A stretch of DNA of 64,000 nt from Lewinella sp050633125 (GTDB lineage: Bacteria; Bacteroidota; Bacteroidia; Chitinophagales; Saprospiraceae). The position numbers were made by a program, and so were the translations under genes. Positions 52,874-62,187 of the stretch are shown piece after piece. The first letter of the stretch is position 1, and each line of letters opens with the position of its first letter. The stretch spans positions 1-64,000 of the forward strand of contig NZ_JBOEFX010000047.1 in NCBI RefSeq assembly GCF_050633125.1, read 5' to 3'. The notes beneath the pieces are model-generated. The model was not told the DNA's origin and ran no database searches. It saw only the letters and a program-made list of their open reading frames with translations.

Positions 52874-54583
52874 TTATAATTTCATCCAATTCGCAATCAC
52901 AGGCCCTTGTGCCGTTTGCACCACTATCCTATATAATCCACTCGTCATTGCTGCGCGGGGACGTATACGATAGCGGCCTTCTGCCAGAGCCTCTAGTTCG
53001 CCACTCGCAACCAGCTGGCCCAATTCGTTGAATACCTGATAAGGCCAATCGCCGCTTAACTCACTTTCCGGCATTACCAGCATGATTTCACCGGAGCTGG
53101 GGTTGGGTGCGACTGTAGCTTTACCCGCCACAGGCAAAGCCACCTGAGGGTAAATACGCCGAATGAGCTGACGTTCTTCTTTACTCAACTCGCTGTCATC
53201 AAGTGTGCCGCCATTCATGTAAACATTGAGGTACATGTTGTCCCCTAGTGTTCGTGACAGATTGGAATTGGGCCCAAACCGCAGGGTGCTTCCTGGTGCC
53301 AGGTGTGCGTAAGCTTGCTCTCGTTCACTCCCCGTATAGGCAACCAATGCTACTTTGCTATCAATGGTCATGGTGCTGTTTTGTTTCAAGTCTAAATGCC
53401 CATCGCGAGCAAGGCCAAGGACACCAATTCCTGAATGTCCATAATCAAAAACAGCTTCCTCTTTTACCGCCAAGGTACCCCCTGTTTGAAACATAAGACA
53501 TGACCGCTTATTAGCAAATTCAAATGCACCGCTTCCCATCAGATAAGTTGTATTATCAGGAACGATCAAGTCCACAAAAAAGACCTGGCATAGATTGGGA
53601 ATCGCATAATCCAGCGTCAGGTTATGCCGTAGCGTATCAGAGCCATCAACTAAACTCCCCCGGACGCCTGTGAATGGTTGAAAAGTAAGCTCATCTTCCG
53701 AATCGAAGTAAATAGTCAGATCCAGAACCGTATCTGCTTCAAAACTTGGAATTGCCTCTACGTAGGTGTAATGGTCAAAACTGGGGAAGCCCAGCCCATC
53801 TTGCTGAACGTAGTAGTAATCGTAATACTCATCGTCAGGAAATGCCGTCTCACGTAAATAGCCCCGATAAGTAGTTTCATCTATGCCCATGTATTCATAA
53901 AATACAAAAGCAAGCACCTGCCCGTAACCGCCCCATGGGCCTTGATAAATGGGGTCCGAAAAAAATTGTCGTGGCTTGAAGGTTAAACCAGAGAGATCTT
54001 CTTCCTCAAAAGAAAACTTCATAATATATTCCTGTAAGTAGATACTGTCCAGGTTCTCTGTTGGCCAACAGCCACTGACTTCTTTATAAGCCCCCGACAG
54101 TTCTCGTACAACTCGCTGGACAGTACTGTCTGCTGAAAATGGTACAGTATAAATGGCCAGCAAACCAGAACACAATTCATCAGCACAGGTATCCGCAAGA
54201 ATTACCTGGGCATCCGTCCAGTAGTTGCCAACACTCCGATACATTCCGTTGGTAGGAAGCTGAATCTCCTGATCCTCCATTTTATAGCGAAAGAACAGCG
54301 GTAATATAGGGTTCAAGGTCTCCAGGTCTAGTATCCAATCGCCATCCATTTCCCGAAAACTGAGGCAGCGAGAGCTATCCAATGTACCATCCCAGGTGCC
54401 TTCTAATGTTTGGTACACCGACCACTCCGTTGGCAAAACCACCAAGTCGGTCGTATCAAACGGACAAGCTTGTTCAGAAAAGTGTTGCTGGATTTGGTCG
54501 CTATCCGAGGAAGGAATAATATCCTGGCTCATCGCAAGAAACGGCAGGATAAAGCATAGCAAAAATGTAGTTGTAGAGCGCAT
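52874..54583 (-). CDS. T9SS-secreted protein of unknown function
   Basis: A 569-residue protein with a signal peptide (MRSTTTFLLCFILPFLAMSQ). The N-terminal half contains WSVYQTLEGTWDGTLDSSRC, like a lipocalin-type 'GTWxG' strand, and pairs of Cys. A middle region of beta strands (GTLAVKEEAVFDYGHSG, DLKQNSTMTIDSKVAL) follows. The end is a T9SS type A sorting domain (VAPNPSSGEIMLVMPE...SGLYRIVVQT). No catalytic motif was recognised. It lies divergent from the LytS kinase gene. Confidence 0.78.
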   Translation of the reverse strand: MRSTTTFLLCFILPFLAMSQDIIPSSDSDQIQQHFSEQACPFDTTDLVVLPTEWSVYQTLEGTWDGTLDSSRCLSFREMDGDWILDLETLNPILPLFFRYKMEDQEIQLPTNGMYRSVGNYWTDAQVILADTCADELCSGLLAIYTVPFSADSTVQRVVRELSGAYKEVSGCWPTENLDSIYLQEYIMKFSFEEEDLSGLTFKPRQFFSDPIYQGPWGGYGQVLAFVFYEYMGIDETTYRGYLRETAFPDDEYYDYYYVQQDGLGFPSFDHYTYVEAIPSFEADTVLDLTIYFDSEDELTFQPFTGVRGSLVDGSDTLRHNLTLDYAIPNLCQVFFVDLIVPDNTTYLMGSGAFEFANKRSCLMFQTGGTLAVKEEAVFDYGHSGIGVLGLARDGHLDLKQNSTMTIDSKVALVAYTGSEREQAYAHLAPGSTLRFGPNSNLSRTLGDNMYLNVYMNGGTLDDSELSKEERQLIRRIYPQVALPVAGKATVAPNPSSGEIMLVMPESELSGDWPYQVFNELGQLVASGELEALAEGRYRIRPRAAMTSGLYRIVVQTAQGPVIANWMKL

Positions 54584-54683
54584 AAGAGAAAGGTTTTTAA
54601 GTAGTTACCTCTTAAAAATAAAGAATCTAACATTGATATGCTCTAAAGAATCAGCGTTCGTAGGGTAGCTGACAGAATATTAG

Positions 54684-54712
54684 TTGCACTTCCTTCAAAA
54701 GCCTTACTTTTG
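54684..54712 (+). promoter_or_regulatory. Promoter of the LytS/LytTR operon, near-leaderless
   Basis: TTG (54684-54686) and, 18 bases later, TACTTTTG (54705-54712) match the Bacteroidota pattern. The kinase ATG is only eight bases after the -7 element, so the transcript should start at or within a base or two of the start codon. Confidence 0.6.
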
Positions 54713-54719
54713 AAAAATA

Positions 54720-55760
54720 ATGAAGAAATCAATTTACACATTACTCCATTTAGGGTTTTGGCTTGGGTACTTGGTACTGGTGCTGATCGTGTTTTTCCTT
54801 GGAACCCAAGGAGAGGGTTTCGAAGTGGGGGATGGCCGCTATTATTTTTCTTTTGTTACAGGAGGAGCCGTCGTTCCTGCCGTCGTTTCTTTCTATGCTT
54901 GTTTCTATCATCTTTTTAATCACTACCTACAAAAGCAAAAAGTATTCCAAGCCGTTACTGGAGGGCTATTGATTGCGGTGGGGGCGGTGGCGATAGGCGT
55001 GCTTTTTGTAGCGCTCACTTCCTCTATAGCGCTGGGGTGTATTCAACAAGGCCTGCCTTACGCTTTGGGCTTTATGTTTGCAATAGCGCTCGTTTTCGGG
55101 ATTATTGCCCTGGTCATCAAAGGTTTTCTGACCTGGTTTGATGAGCTAAAGCTAAAAGAAGAGTTGGTAGAAAAGAATCATCAAATGGAGCTGGCGCTGG
55201 TTAAAGCACAACTCGACCCACATTTTCTCTTCAATACCATTAATAATATTGATGTACTGATTGCGAAAGATCCTGAATTGGCCTCCAACTACCTGATTAA
55301 GCTATCAGACATGATGCGCTTTATGCTCTACGAAACCAAAGCAGAAGCTATTCCCCTGGCGCAAGAATTAGCATACATTGAAAAATATGTTCAACTGCAA
55401 CAAATCAGAACCGCAAATAGCAATTACGTAAATTATCAAGTCGAGGGTACCCCCGCCAACAGAAAGGTCGCTCCTATGATCTTTATCCCTTTTATTGAAA
55501 ATGCGTTTAAGCATACCGGAAACAAAAAAACGAAGGAAGCGGTAGCTATCAAGATTCAAATTGAAAAAGAAGCTATTCTATTTAGCTGTCAAAATAAATT
55601 CACTCCACAGAACGCCCCTTCTAATGGGCATAACGGACTGGGAAATGGCCTTATTGAAAAACGTTTGAATTTACTCTACCCTAAAAAACACCGCCTTCAT
55701 ATTGACCAACAGGATGGGTATTACACAGTAGAACTAAAGCTCTTCCATGCAGCGGTATAA
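54720..55760 (+). CDS. LytS-type sensor histidine kinase
   Basis: A 346-residue kinase with four N-terminal membrane helices (residues about 5-28, 43-68, 78-105, 113-140), a short coiled linker, then the His_kinase (LytS/YehU) domain. Phospho-acceptor His168 is in LDPHFLFNTINN. IPFIENAFKHTG is the N-box and GNGLIEKRLNLLYP the glycine box. There is no large sensor domain, so it probably senses a membrane signal. It overlaps the response regulator gene by 14 bases, indicating a coupled two-component pair. Confidence 0.93.
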   Translation: MKKSIYTLLHLGFWLGYLVLVLIVFFLGTQGEGFEVGDGRYYFSFVTGGAVVPAVVSFYACFYHLFNHYLQKQKVFQAVTGGLLIAVGAVAIGVLFVALTSSIALGCIQQGLPYALGFMFAIALVFGIIALVIKGFLTWFDELKLKEELVEKNHQMELALVKAQLDPHFLFNTINNIDVLIAKDPELASNYLIKLSDMMRFMLYETKAEAIPLAQELAYIEKYVQLQQIRTANSNYVNYQVEGTPANRKVAPMIFIPFIENAFKHTGNKKTKEAVAIKIQIEKEAILFSCQNKFTPQNAPSNGHNGLGNGLIEKRLNLLYPKKHRLHIDQQDGYYTVELKLFHAAV

Positions 55761-56436
55761 ATGTATCATCATAGAAGACGAACCTTTGGCACTGGAACGA
55801 ACCAAAGGATACGTAGAAAAAGTCCCCTTTCTGCAGTTAGATCAGACATTTGAAGATGCACTCGCTGGCCTGAGCTACCTACAGACTCACACCGTCGACA
55901 TTCTTTTTCTTGATATCAATATGGACGAGCTATCAGGAATAGAGTTATTGGAAAGTACTGCTATCTCCAGTCAGGTTATCATCACCACCGCTTACCAGCA
56001 GTACGCCCTCAAAGGTTTCGAACTCAATGTAACCGATTACCTATTGAAGCCGTTTACCTTTCAGCGCTTCCTGCAAGCCGCCAACAAAGCCCAGGAAAAT
56101 CTGGCTAATCGCACGCCCCAAACAACCATTGAGTTCATTTTTGTAAAAACAGAAAACCGTCTTGAAAAAATACTGGTAGCAAACATCCTATATATCGAAG
56201 GAATGCGCGATTATCGCAGAATCCACTGTGTAGACAAAAAAATAATGACCTTGCAAAACTTCGGTGAACTGGAACAAATGTTGCCAGCCCATCTTATTTC
56301 TCGCGTTCACAAGTCCTATATGGTAGCCATTGCAAAAATTGATGCCATTGAACGAGGTAGAATTTTAATTGCTGATCAGCGGATTCCAATCTCTGCCACT
56401 TACAGAGAGGCTTTTCTAGCAAGAATCAAGGGATAA
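55747..56436 (+). CDS. LytTR-type response regulator
   Basis: A 229-residue regulator. The receiver domain (residues 1-118) has the acidic pair in IIEDEP, phosphorylation site Asp56 in ILFLDINMDELSG, and TTAYQQYALKGFELNVTDYL with LKPF. The LytTR DNA-binding domain (about 130-229) has YIEGMRDYRRIHCVDKKI and ISRVHKSYMVAI. It forms a pair with the overlapping LytS kinase. Targets are unknown; such pairs often regulate neighbouring or own promoters. Confidence 0.95.
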   Translation: MQRYKCIIIEDEPLALERTKGYVEKVPFLQLDQTFEDALAGLSYLQTHTVDILFLDINMDELSGIELLESTAISSQVIITTAYQQYALKGFELNVTDYLLKPFTFQRFLQAANKAQENLANRTPQTTIEFIFVKTENRLEKILVANILYIEGMRDYRRIHCVDKKIMTLQNFGELEQMLPAHLISRVHKSYMVAIAKIDAIERGRILIADQRIPISATYREAFLARIKG

Positions 56437-56553
56437 ATTGGCAGATAAAAAACGCTTCCTTGCAGACACATTCCTCCATTTGGTGTATCCTCTTTGCTGT
56501 TCGCGTCTAAAGCATCTAATCTTGGCTTTTGAAAACCCTCAAAAGCATATAGA

Positions 56554-57381
56554 ATGGTTTCCGATCTTCAAACAGCGCAGCAAGCAGACCAATTAGCGAA
56601 AGCGAACAAGCGCCTTAAAAAACTCAGTCAAGTCCTATTTGCCATCGCCGTTATCGGCCAATGGATGTTTGTGTATTATATTGTCGCTTTCTACGGAGGT
56701 ATTGCCGTGAGTGGTGAGTACGAAAAAGTTAATGAAGCCCTGGGTCACGGCATCATAAAAGGAGACAGCATGGGCAACCTGATGCTAGGCATACATTTAG
56801 CACTGGCTATAGTTGTCACTTTTGGCGGTCCGCTTCAGTTTTCTACCGCCATCAGAAAGCACTTTCCTTTGTTCCATCGCTGGAATGGCCGCATATTTTA
56901 CCTCACTGCTTTTGTGGTCACTCTTGCTGGCTTGTACATGATTTATACCAGAGGTGCTCATGGTGGAATTACGGGTTTGCTAGGAAATACACTCAACGCA
57001 AGTTTGATTATCTGGTTTTCCGTTTTGGCCTGGCGAACAGCCATGCAAAGAGACTTTGTTGCACACAAAAAATGGGCGATTCGGGCATTCTTGATGGTGA
57101 GCGGCGTATGGTTTTTCCGCCTGGGCTATGGTATCTGGATTTTAATAACGGGCTTTACTGCACCTGGCACCAATGGCAACCTCAACGGGCCATTTGATAT
57201 TTTCCTCAGCTTTGCCCACTCGCTGGTTCCTTTGCTCATTCTTGAAGCCTATTTTTATGCCAAACGACATTCCAGCTTGCGCGTAAAGCAGTTCGGAGCT
57301 GGGGCACTTATTGGATTAAGTCTATTGATGATAGGGGGGATTGTTATGATAGCCTTAGTGTTTTGGGCACCTCATCTTTGA
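56554..57381 (+). CDS. DUF2306 membrane protein
   Basis: A 275-residue polytopic protein with about seven to eight helices. LALAIVVTFGGPLQFSTAIRKHFPLFHRWNGRIFYLTAF is split here as FGGPLQFSTAIRK and FHRWNGRIFY, conserved blocks of DUF2306. Later MQRDFVAHKKWAIRAFLMVSG matches. The conserved His residues suggest haem or quinone binding, but the family role is unknown. It lies 118 bases after the LytTR regulator and could be a target of the pair; this is inference. Confidence 0.85.
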   Translation: MVSDLQTAQQADQLAKANKRLKKLSQVLFAIAVIGQWMFVYYIVAFYGGIAVSGEYEKVNEALGHGIIKGDSMGNLMLGIHLALAIVVTFGGPLQFSTAIRKHFPLFHRWNGRIFYLTAFVVTLAGLYMIYTRGAHGGITGLLGNTLNASLIIWFSVLAWRTAMQRDFVAHKKWAIRAFLMVSGVWFFRLGYGIWILITGFTAPGTNGNLNGPFDIFLSFAHSLVPLLILEAYFYAKRHSSLRVKQFGAGALIGLSLLMIGGIVMIALVFWAPHL

Positions 57382-57531
57382 TACGGGAGTAGGGATTTTT
57401 TATCTTGAATCACTTAAGTTCACATAAGAACATACAAAGGCTTCTTTTAAAATCCTCGTATATGTAAGTGTGTTTTATAAGAAAACCCTTCTTTGATACG
57501 ATCAAGTAGGGAGGTACTTACTCCAATTGCA

Positions 57532-57539
57532 TATCTTTG
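57532..57539 (+). promoter_or_regulatory. -7 element upstream of the IcmF gene
   Basis: TATCTTTG followed by C is an exact TAnnTTTG match, 76 bases before the ATG. No exact TTTG was seen at -33. Confidence 0.5.
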
Positions 57540-57614
57540 CGCCACCAAATTAGAACCCTTGCTCGAACTGTTTGTTGAGCAAGTATTAGACTGTCCTAAC
57601 CAATACCGCAACTG

Positions 57615-60600
57615 ATGCAGCAAGTAGCTCCCTACCAACCGCAGCACAAAATTCGCATTGTCACCGCCGCCAGCCTTTTTGATGGCCATGATGCAGCTAT
57701 TAATATCATGCGCCGAATTATGCAATCCAGCGGGGCAGAGATTATCCACTTGGGCCACAACCGCTCTGTGCAGGATATTGTGGAGACCGCCATTCAAGAA
57801 GATGCGCAGGCCATTGCTATCACCTCTTACCAGGGCGGACATACCGAGTTTTTCAAGTATATGCACGACTTGCTGGAAGAACGTGGCGCTAGTCATATCA
57901 AGATTGTTGGTGGCGGTGGCGGAACTATCCTACCTTCCGAGATCGAAGAGTTACACGCTTACGGCATCGATCGCATCTACGCACCAGACGATGGTCGTAC
58001 CCTCGGCTTACAGGGTATGATCAACGATGTTTTAAGCAAAGCAGATTATCCCCTCGGAGAGCAGCTCAACGGAGAAGTGAAAGAATTCACCTCACGTAAA
58101 GCTACGGCTGTTGCTCGACTGATCACCGCTGCGGAAAACTACCCAGATGCAAACGCTACCTGGCTAAAGGACATACAGGAAAAAGCAACCGCTATCAAAA
58201 CACCAGTCCTAGGAATTACCGGCACTGGTGGCGCTGGAAAATCAAGCCTTGTTGACGAGCTCATTCGTCGTTTTTTACGCGATTTCCCGGAAAAGACCTT
58301 GGGCATTATTTCTGTCGACCCGTCTAAGCGGCGTACCGGCGGTGCCCTTCTTGGTGACCGCATACGAATGAACGCCGTGAGCCCCGCCATCGCGGGAGAC
58401 CGTGTGTATATGCGCTCCCTGGCAACCCGTCAGAGTAACCTGGCACTTTCGGCACACGTACAGTCTGCCGTAGATATCCTTAAAGTGGCGGGCTATGACC
58501 TCGTCATTCTGGAAACTTCCGGCATTGGCCAATCTGATACGGAAATCATCGACCACTCTGACGTTTCCCTTTATGTGATGACGCCTGAATTTGGTGCCGC
58601 TACCCAGCTGGAAAAAATCGACATGCTGGATTTTGCGGACATTATTGCCGTAAATAAATTCGATAAGCGAGGAGCCCTCGACGCTCTCCGCTCCGTCAAG
58701 AAACAGTATCAGCGCAATCACCAGCTTTGGGACCAGCCTTTGGAAGAAATGCCCGTTTACGGTGCGATTGCCAGTCAGTTTAATGATCCAGGTGTCAATG
58801 CCTTGTACCAATCTTTACTTGCCAAAGTAGATGAGCGCTGTGGTACAACCCTGGCGGCAGCCAGCAGTGGAAGCGCCTTGGGTGAAAGCGAAAAAATATT
58901 TATCATTCCTCCTGCACGCGTTCGCTACCTTTCTGAGATTTCCGAGAGTATCCGCTCTTACAACCAATGGGCACAAGATCAGGCAGACATTGCAGATCGT
59001 CTTTACAGCATCCAGCAGACCATTGACACCCTGCGGTCGGTCGCTAAAGACGACCCGGAGCGCACAGAAGATTTAGAAAACCTCAAGGAAGAAATCAAAC
59101 GTGACCTCGATGGTCATAACTGGCATCTACTCGAAGAGTGGGAGTCTAAAGTACAACGCTACACTGCCGACGAATATACTTATCAAGTGCGGGGTCGTGA
59201 TATCAAAGTGCCAACTTTCACCCAAACGCTTTCCAACACCAAAGTGCCCCGAGTAAGCTTACCGAAATACCGTTCCTGGGGCGACATCCTTCAGTGGAGT
59301 CTCCAGGAGAATGTACCCGGAGAGTTTCCCTACGCTGCTGGTGTATTCCCTTTTAAGCGAAAAGGCGAAGACCCTACCCGTATGTTTGCCGGTGAGGGAG
59401 GCCCCGAACGCACCAACAAGCGCTTCCATTACCTTTCTTCTGGAATGCCGGCCGCGCGCTTGTCTACCGCTTTTGACTCCGTGACACTTTATGGCGAAGA
59501 CCCTGATTATCGGCCCGACATTTACGGTAAAGTGGGCAACTCCGGCGTAAGCGTCTGCTGCCTCGATGATGCCAAGAAACTCTACTCCGGTTTTGACCTT
59601 TGTGACCCACGCACTTCGGTATCCATGACCATTAACGGGCCCGCGGCTACCATTTGTGCTTTCTTTATGAATGCAGCGGTTGATCAGCAATGTGAATTGT
59701 ACATCAAAGAGCACGGTCTTGAAGACCAGGTAGAAGCCAAATTTAAAGAACTATATGATGACCAGGGACTAGATCGCCCGGTTTATTACGGCGATTTACC
59801 AGAAGGAAACAATGGCTTGGGCTTGATGCTCTTGGGCCTTACTGGCGACCAGGTGCTCGATCCAAAAGTATACGCTGAACTCAGAGCTAAAGCACTCCGC
59901 TCTGTACGTGGCACTGTTCAGGCTGATATTCTCAAGGAGGATCAGGCGCAGAACACTTGCATCTTCAGTACCGAGTTTTCACTCAAACTGATGGGCGATG
60001 TTCAGGCTTCCTTTATTGAGCATGGCGTGCGCAATTTTTATTCTGTTTCTATCTCCGGTTATCACATCGCAGAAGCGGGGGCCAATCCGATTTCGCAGCT
60101 TGCCTTTACTTTGTCCAATGGTTTCACTTTCGTGGAATATTACCTCTCACGAGGGATGAATATCGACGATTTCGCACCCAACTTATCGTTCTTCTTTAGC
60201 AATGGTGTGGATGCTGAATACGCCGTTATTGGCCGAGTGGCACGCCGCATTTGGGCGAAAGCCATGAAGCAGAAATACAACGCCAATGATCGGAGTCAGA
60301 AGCTGAAGTATCACATTCAAACCAGTGGCCGTAGTTTACACGCACAGGAGATTGACTTCAATGATATCCGTACGACGCTTCAGGCACTTTATGCCATTTA
60401 CGACAATTGTAACAGCCTTCATACCAATGCTTATGATGAGGCCATCACTACGCCAACGGAGAATAGCGTACGCCGGGCAGTAGCCATTCAGATGATTATC
60501 AATCACGAGTTGGGCATGGCCAAAAACGAGAACCCACTCCAAGGCAGTTTCATCATTGAAGAATTGACCGACTTGGTAGAAGAGGCGGTACTGATGGAAT

Positions 60601-61007
60601 TTGATCGCATCACCGAACGAGGTGGCGTACTGGGCGCCATGGAGACCATGTACCAGCGGAATAAAATCCAGGAAGAAAGTATGCACTACGAGATGTTGAA
60701 GCATACCGGAGAGCTACCAATTATCGGCGTCAATACCTTCCTCAGTAAAGAAGGTTCACCAACTATCACTCCCGGTGAAGTCATCCGGGCCACTACTGAA
60801 GAGAAGGAGCAACAGATTGCCACCTTAGAGCGCCTTAAAAGCGCTAGTAAGCAAGAAGGCGCCGCAGCATTGAAACGTCTCCAGGATGCAGCCGTTGCCA
60901 ACGAAAACCTCTTCGATGAATTATTGGAAGCTACCAAGTTCTGTTCTTTAGGGCAAATTACTCACGCGCTTTATCAGGTAGGTGGGCAATACCGGAGGAA
61001 TATGTAA
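57615..61007 (+). CDS. icmF: Fused B12-dependent acyl-CoA mutase (IcmF-type)
   Basis: A 1,130-residue single-chain mutase. Residues about 10-145 are the B12-binding domain (SLFDGHDAAI with the cobalt-ligand His, SYQGGHTEF, IVGGGGGTILP). Residues about 195-430 are a MeaB-like GTPase chaperone (GTGGAGKSSLVDE, SVDPSKRRTGGALLGDRIRM, VNKFDKRG). Residues about 550-1110 are the mutase barrel (AAGVFPFKRKGEDPTRMFAGE, SSGMPAARLSTAFDSVTLYG, SVSISGYHIAEAGANP). The domain order and the Phe in GVFPFKR, where methylmalonyl-CoA mutases have Tyr, indicate isobutyryl-CoA/n-butyryl-CoA or similar branched-acyl isomerisation. It is monocistronic. Confidence 0.93.
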   Translation: MQQVAPYQPQHKIRIVTAASLFDGHDAAINIMRRIMQSSGAEIIHLGHNRSVQDIVETAIQEDAQAIAITSYQGGHTEFFKYMHDLLEERGASHIKIVGGGGGTILPSEIEELHAYGIDRIYAPDDGRTLGLQGMINDVLSKADYPLGEQLNGEVKEFTSRKATAVARLITAAENYPDANATWLKDIQEKATAIKTPVLGITGTGGAGKSSLVDELIRRFLRDFPEKTLGIISVDPSKRRTGGALLGDRIRMNAVSPAIAGDRVYMRSLATRQSNLALSAHVQSAVDILKVAGYDLVILETSGIGQSDTEIIDHSDVSLYVMTPEFGAATQLEKIDMLDFADIIAVNKFDKRGALDALRSVKKQYQRNHQLWDQPLEEMPVYGAIASQFNDPGVNALYQSLLAKVDERCGTTLAAASSGSALGESEKIFIIPPARVRYLSEISESIRSYNQWAQDQADIADRLYSIQQTIDTLRSVAKDDPERTEDLENLKEEIKRDLDGHNWHLLEEWESKVQRYTADEYTYQVRGRDIKVPTFTQTLSNTKVPRVSLPKYRSWGDILQWSLQENVPGEFPYAAGVFPFKRKGEDPTRMFAGEGGPERTNKRFHYLSSGMPAARLSTAFDSVTLYGEDPDYRPDIYGKVGNSGVSVCCLDDAKKLYSGFDLCDPRTSVSMTINGPAATICAFFMNAAVDQQCELYIKEHGLEDQVEAKFKELYDDQGLDRPVYYGDLPEGNNGLGLMLLGLTGDQVLDPKVYAELRAKALRSVRGTVQADILKEDQAQNTCIFSTEFSLKLMGDVQASFIEHGVRNFYSVSISGYHIAEAGANPISQLAFTLSNGFTFVEYYLSRGMNIDDFAPNLSFFFSNGVDAEYAVIGRVARRIWAKAMKQKYNANDRSQKLKYHIQTSGRSLHAQEIDFNDIRTTLQALYAIYDNCNSLHTNAYDEAITTPTENSVRRAVAIQMIINHELGMAKNENPLQGSFIIEELTDLVEEAVLMEFDRITERGGVLGAMETMYQRNKIQEESMHYEMLKHTGELPIIGVNTFLSKEGSPTITPGEVIRATTEEKEQQIATLERLKSASKQEGAAALKRLQDAAVANENLFDELLEATKFCSLGQITHALYQVGGQYRRNM

Positions 61008-61042
61008 ACTATATCCAAACCATTTAGTAATGGATGTATAAT

Positions 61043-61094
61043 GAGGCTTGCCTTTTGGTATTTCTGAAAAGCACGAAATGTCTAGGCAAGCCTC
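61043..61094 (+). terminator. Hairpin after icmF
   Basis: GAGGCTTGCC (61043-61052) and GGCAAGCCTC (61085-61094) are exact inverse copies around 32 bases, 36 bases after the stop. No U-run follows, so it may be a weak terminator. The bases just before it (61017-61040) loosely resemble the right end of the palindromic element at 23591. Confidence 0.45.
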
Positions 61095-61154
61095 ACCTAC
61101 TTGGTATCATAGAATGATATGCAGAACGCGACCGAAGGGAGTCTTACATCATAC

Positions 61155-62108
61155 CTATCGTTCTAGCCATTTTAAAATCGCTTGGTTTGTTTCTTCTGGC
61201 ATCTCTTGCTGAATACAATGACCACAATCCAGACTGATCACTTCCACATTAGGCACGAACTCCGGTAGTTTTTCAAACTTTGGAATCATATCCCGTTCGC
61301 CATAAATCATGAGAGTGGGGTGTTGAATAATTGGATTCACCTCCGCAAGTAAGTGCCAGTTTCGATCAAGGTTTCTGTACCAATTTATAGCCCCTGTAAA
61401 CCCTGATGATTCGAAGGCAGAAACGAAAACGGAAAGTTCGCGCTCGCTCATTATCGGATCACCAAATGGTTTTGCTGCTCTTGCAAGGTTAATCATCAGC
61501 ATTCCTGGTTCCGGCGGCGCGAGTGGTACGTTCTTGCGGAACAGGTTACGAAGAAACCGGGATGTGTTTTCAGCCAATATAGCATCTGCAACACCCGGCT
61601 TTCTATTGAAGTGAACAAAATAAAAGTCTCCGCCAAATATCGCTTCCATCAACTCAATCCATGGTCTTTCTCCACGCTCTTGATAGGGTAAAGCCAAGTT
61701 TATCACTTTATTTACCCGTTTTGGATGTAACTGTGCCAGTCTCCAAACAACATTTGCTCCCCAATCATGACCGACAAAAATAGCATCTTCGTATCCGTAG
61801 TGATCGAGAAGTGCTACGAGGTCTCCTGTCAAGTGTTCAATGTCATAATCGGTTACCTCCGTCGGATGGGATGAGTTACCATAACCGCGTTGATTAGGAA
61901 CAATAACGTGGAAGCCCGCCGCGACAAGAGCGGGTACTTGATGACGCCAAGAAAAGGCATGTTCTGGAAAGCCATGGCAGAGTACAATAGGGTTTCCTTC
62001 ATTTTCTCGACCTGCCTCAAAGACCTCTAGTTGCACATCCCTGACTGAAACAAAGGTTGGCTTGGGAAAATCGGTTACCTCGGGTATAGAATTAAATACG
62101 TTTGCCAT
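61155..62108 (-). CDS. Alpha/beta hydrolase, epoxide-hydrolase-like
   Basis: A 317-residue alpha/beta-fold hydrolase. LCHGFPEHAFSWRHQ is the oxyanion HGxP motif, VPNQRGYGNSS and VGHDWGANVVWRLA follow, with Asp as nucleophile (not Ser), as in epoxide hydrolases and haloalkane dehalogenases. MIYGERDMIPKF and LDCGHCIQQEMPEE supply the remaining acid and His. The start at 62108 (MANVF) is used; ATG at 62120 would add four residues. It lies directly downstream of a WYL regulator on the same strand, with a promoter/operator between. Confidence 0.9.
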   Translation of the reverse strand: MANVFNSIPEVTDFPKPTFVSVRDVQLEVFEAGRENEGNPIVLCHGFPEHAFSWRHQVPALVAAGFHVIVPNQRGYGNSSHPTEVTDYDIEHLTGDLVALLDHYGYEDAIFVGHDWGANVVWRLAQLHPKRVNKVINLALPYQERGERPWIELMEAIFGGDFYFVHFNRKPGVADAILAENTSRFLRNLFRKNVPLAPPEPGMLMINLARAAKPFGDPIMSERELSVFVSAFESSGFTGAINWYRNLDRNWHLLAEVNPIIQHPTLMIYGERDMIPKFEKLPEFVPNVEVISLDCGHCIQQEMPEETNQAILKWLER

Positions 62109-62138
62109 TTTACTTATCATAAAGATTAATTAATGCTG

Positions 62139-62174
62139 CAAACTTATACCTGACGAGTGACAACCCTATGTCAC
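62139..62174 (-). promoter_or_regulatory. Hydrolase promoter overlapped by a palindrome (candidate operator)
   Basis: On the minus strand TAAGTTTG (62139-62146) is a TAnnTTTG -7 element. Just upstream, GTGACA (62157-62162) and TGTCAC (62169-62174) form a perfect palindrome with a six-base centre that covers where the -33 element would be. The neighbouring WYL regulator is the obvious candidate to bind it. Confidence 0.5.
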
Positions 62175-62187
62175 CTGTTCCTGAAGA

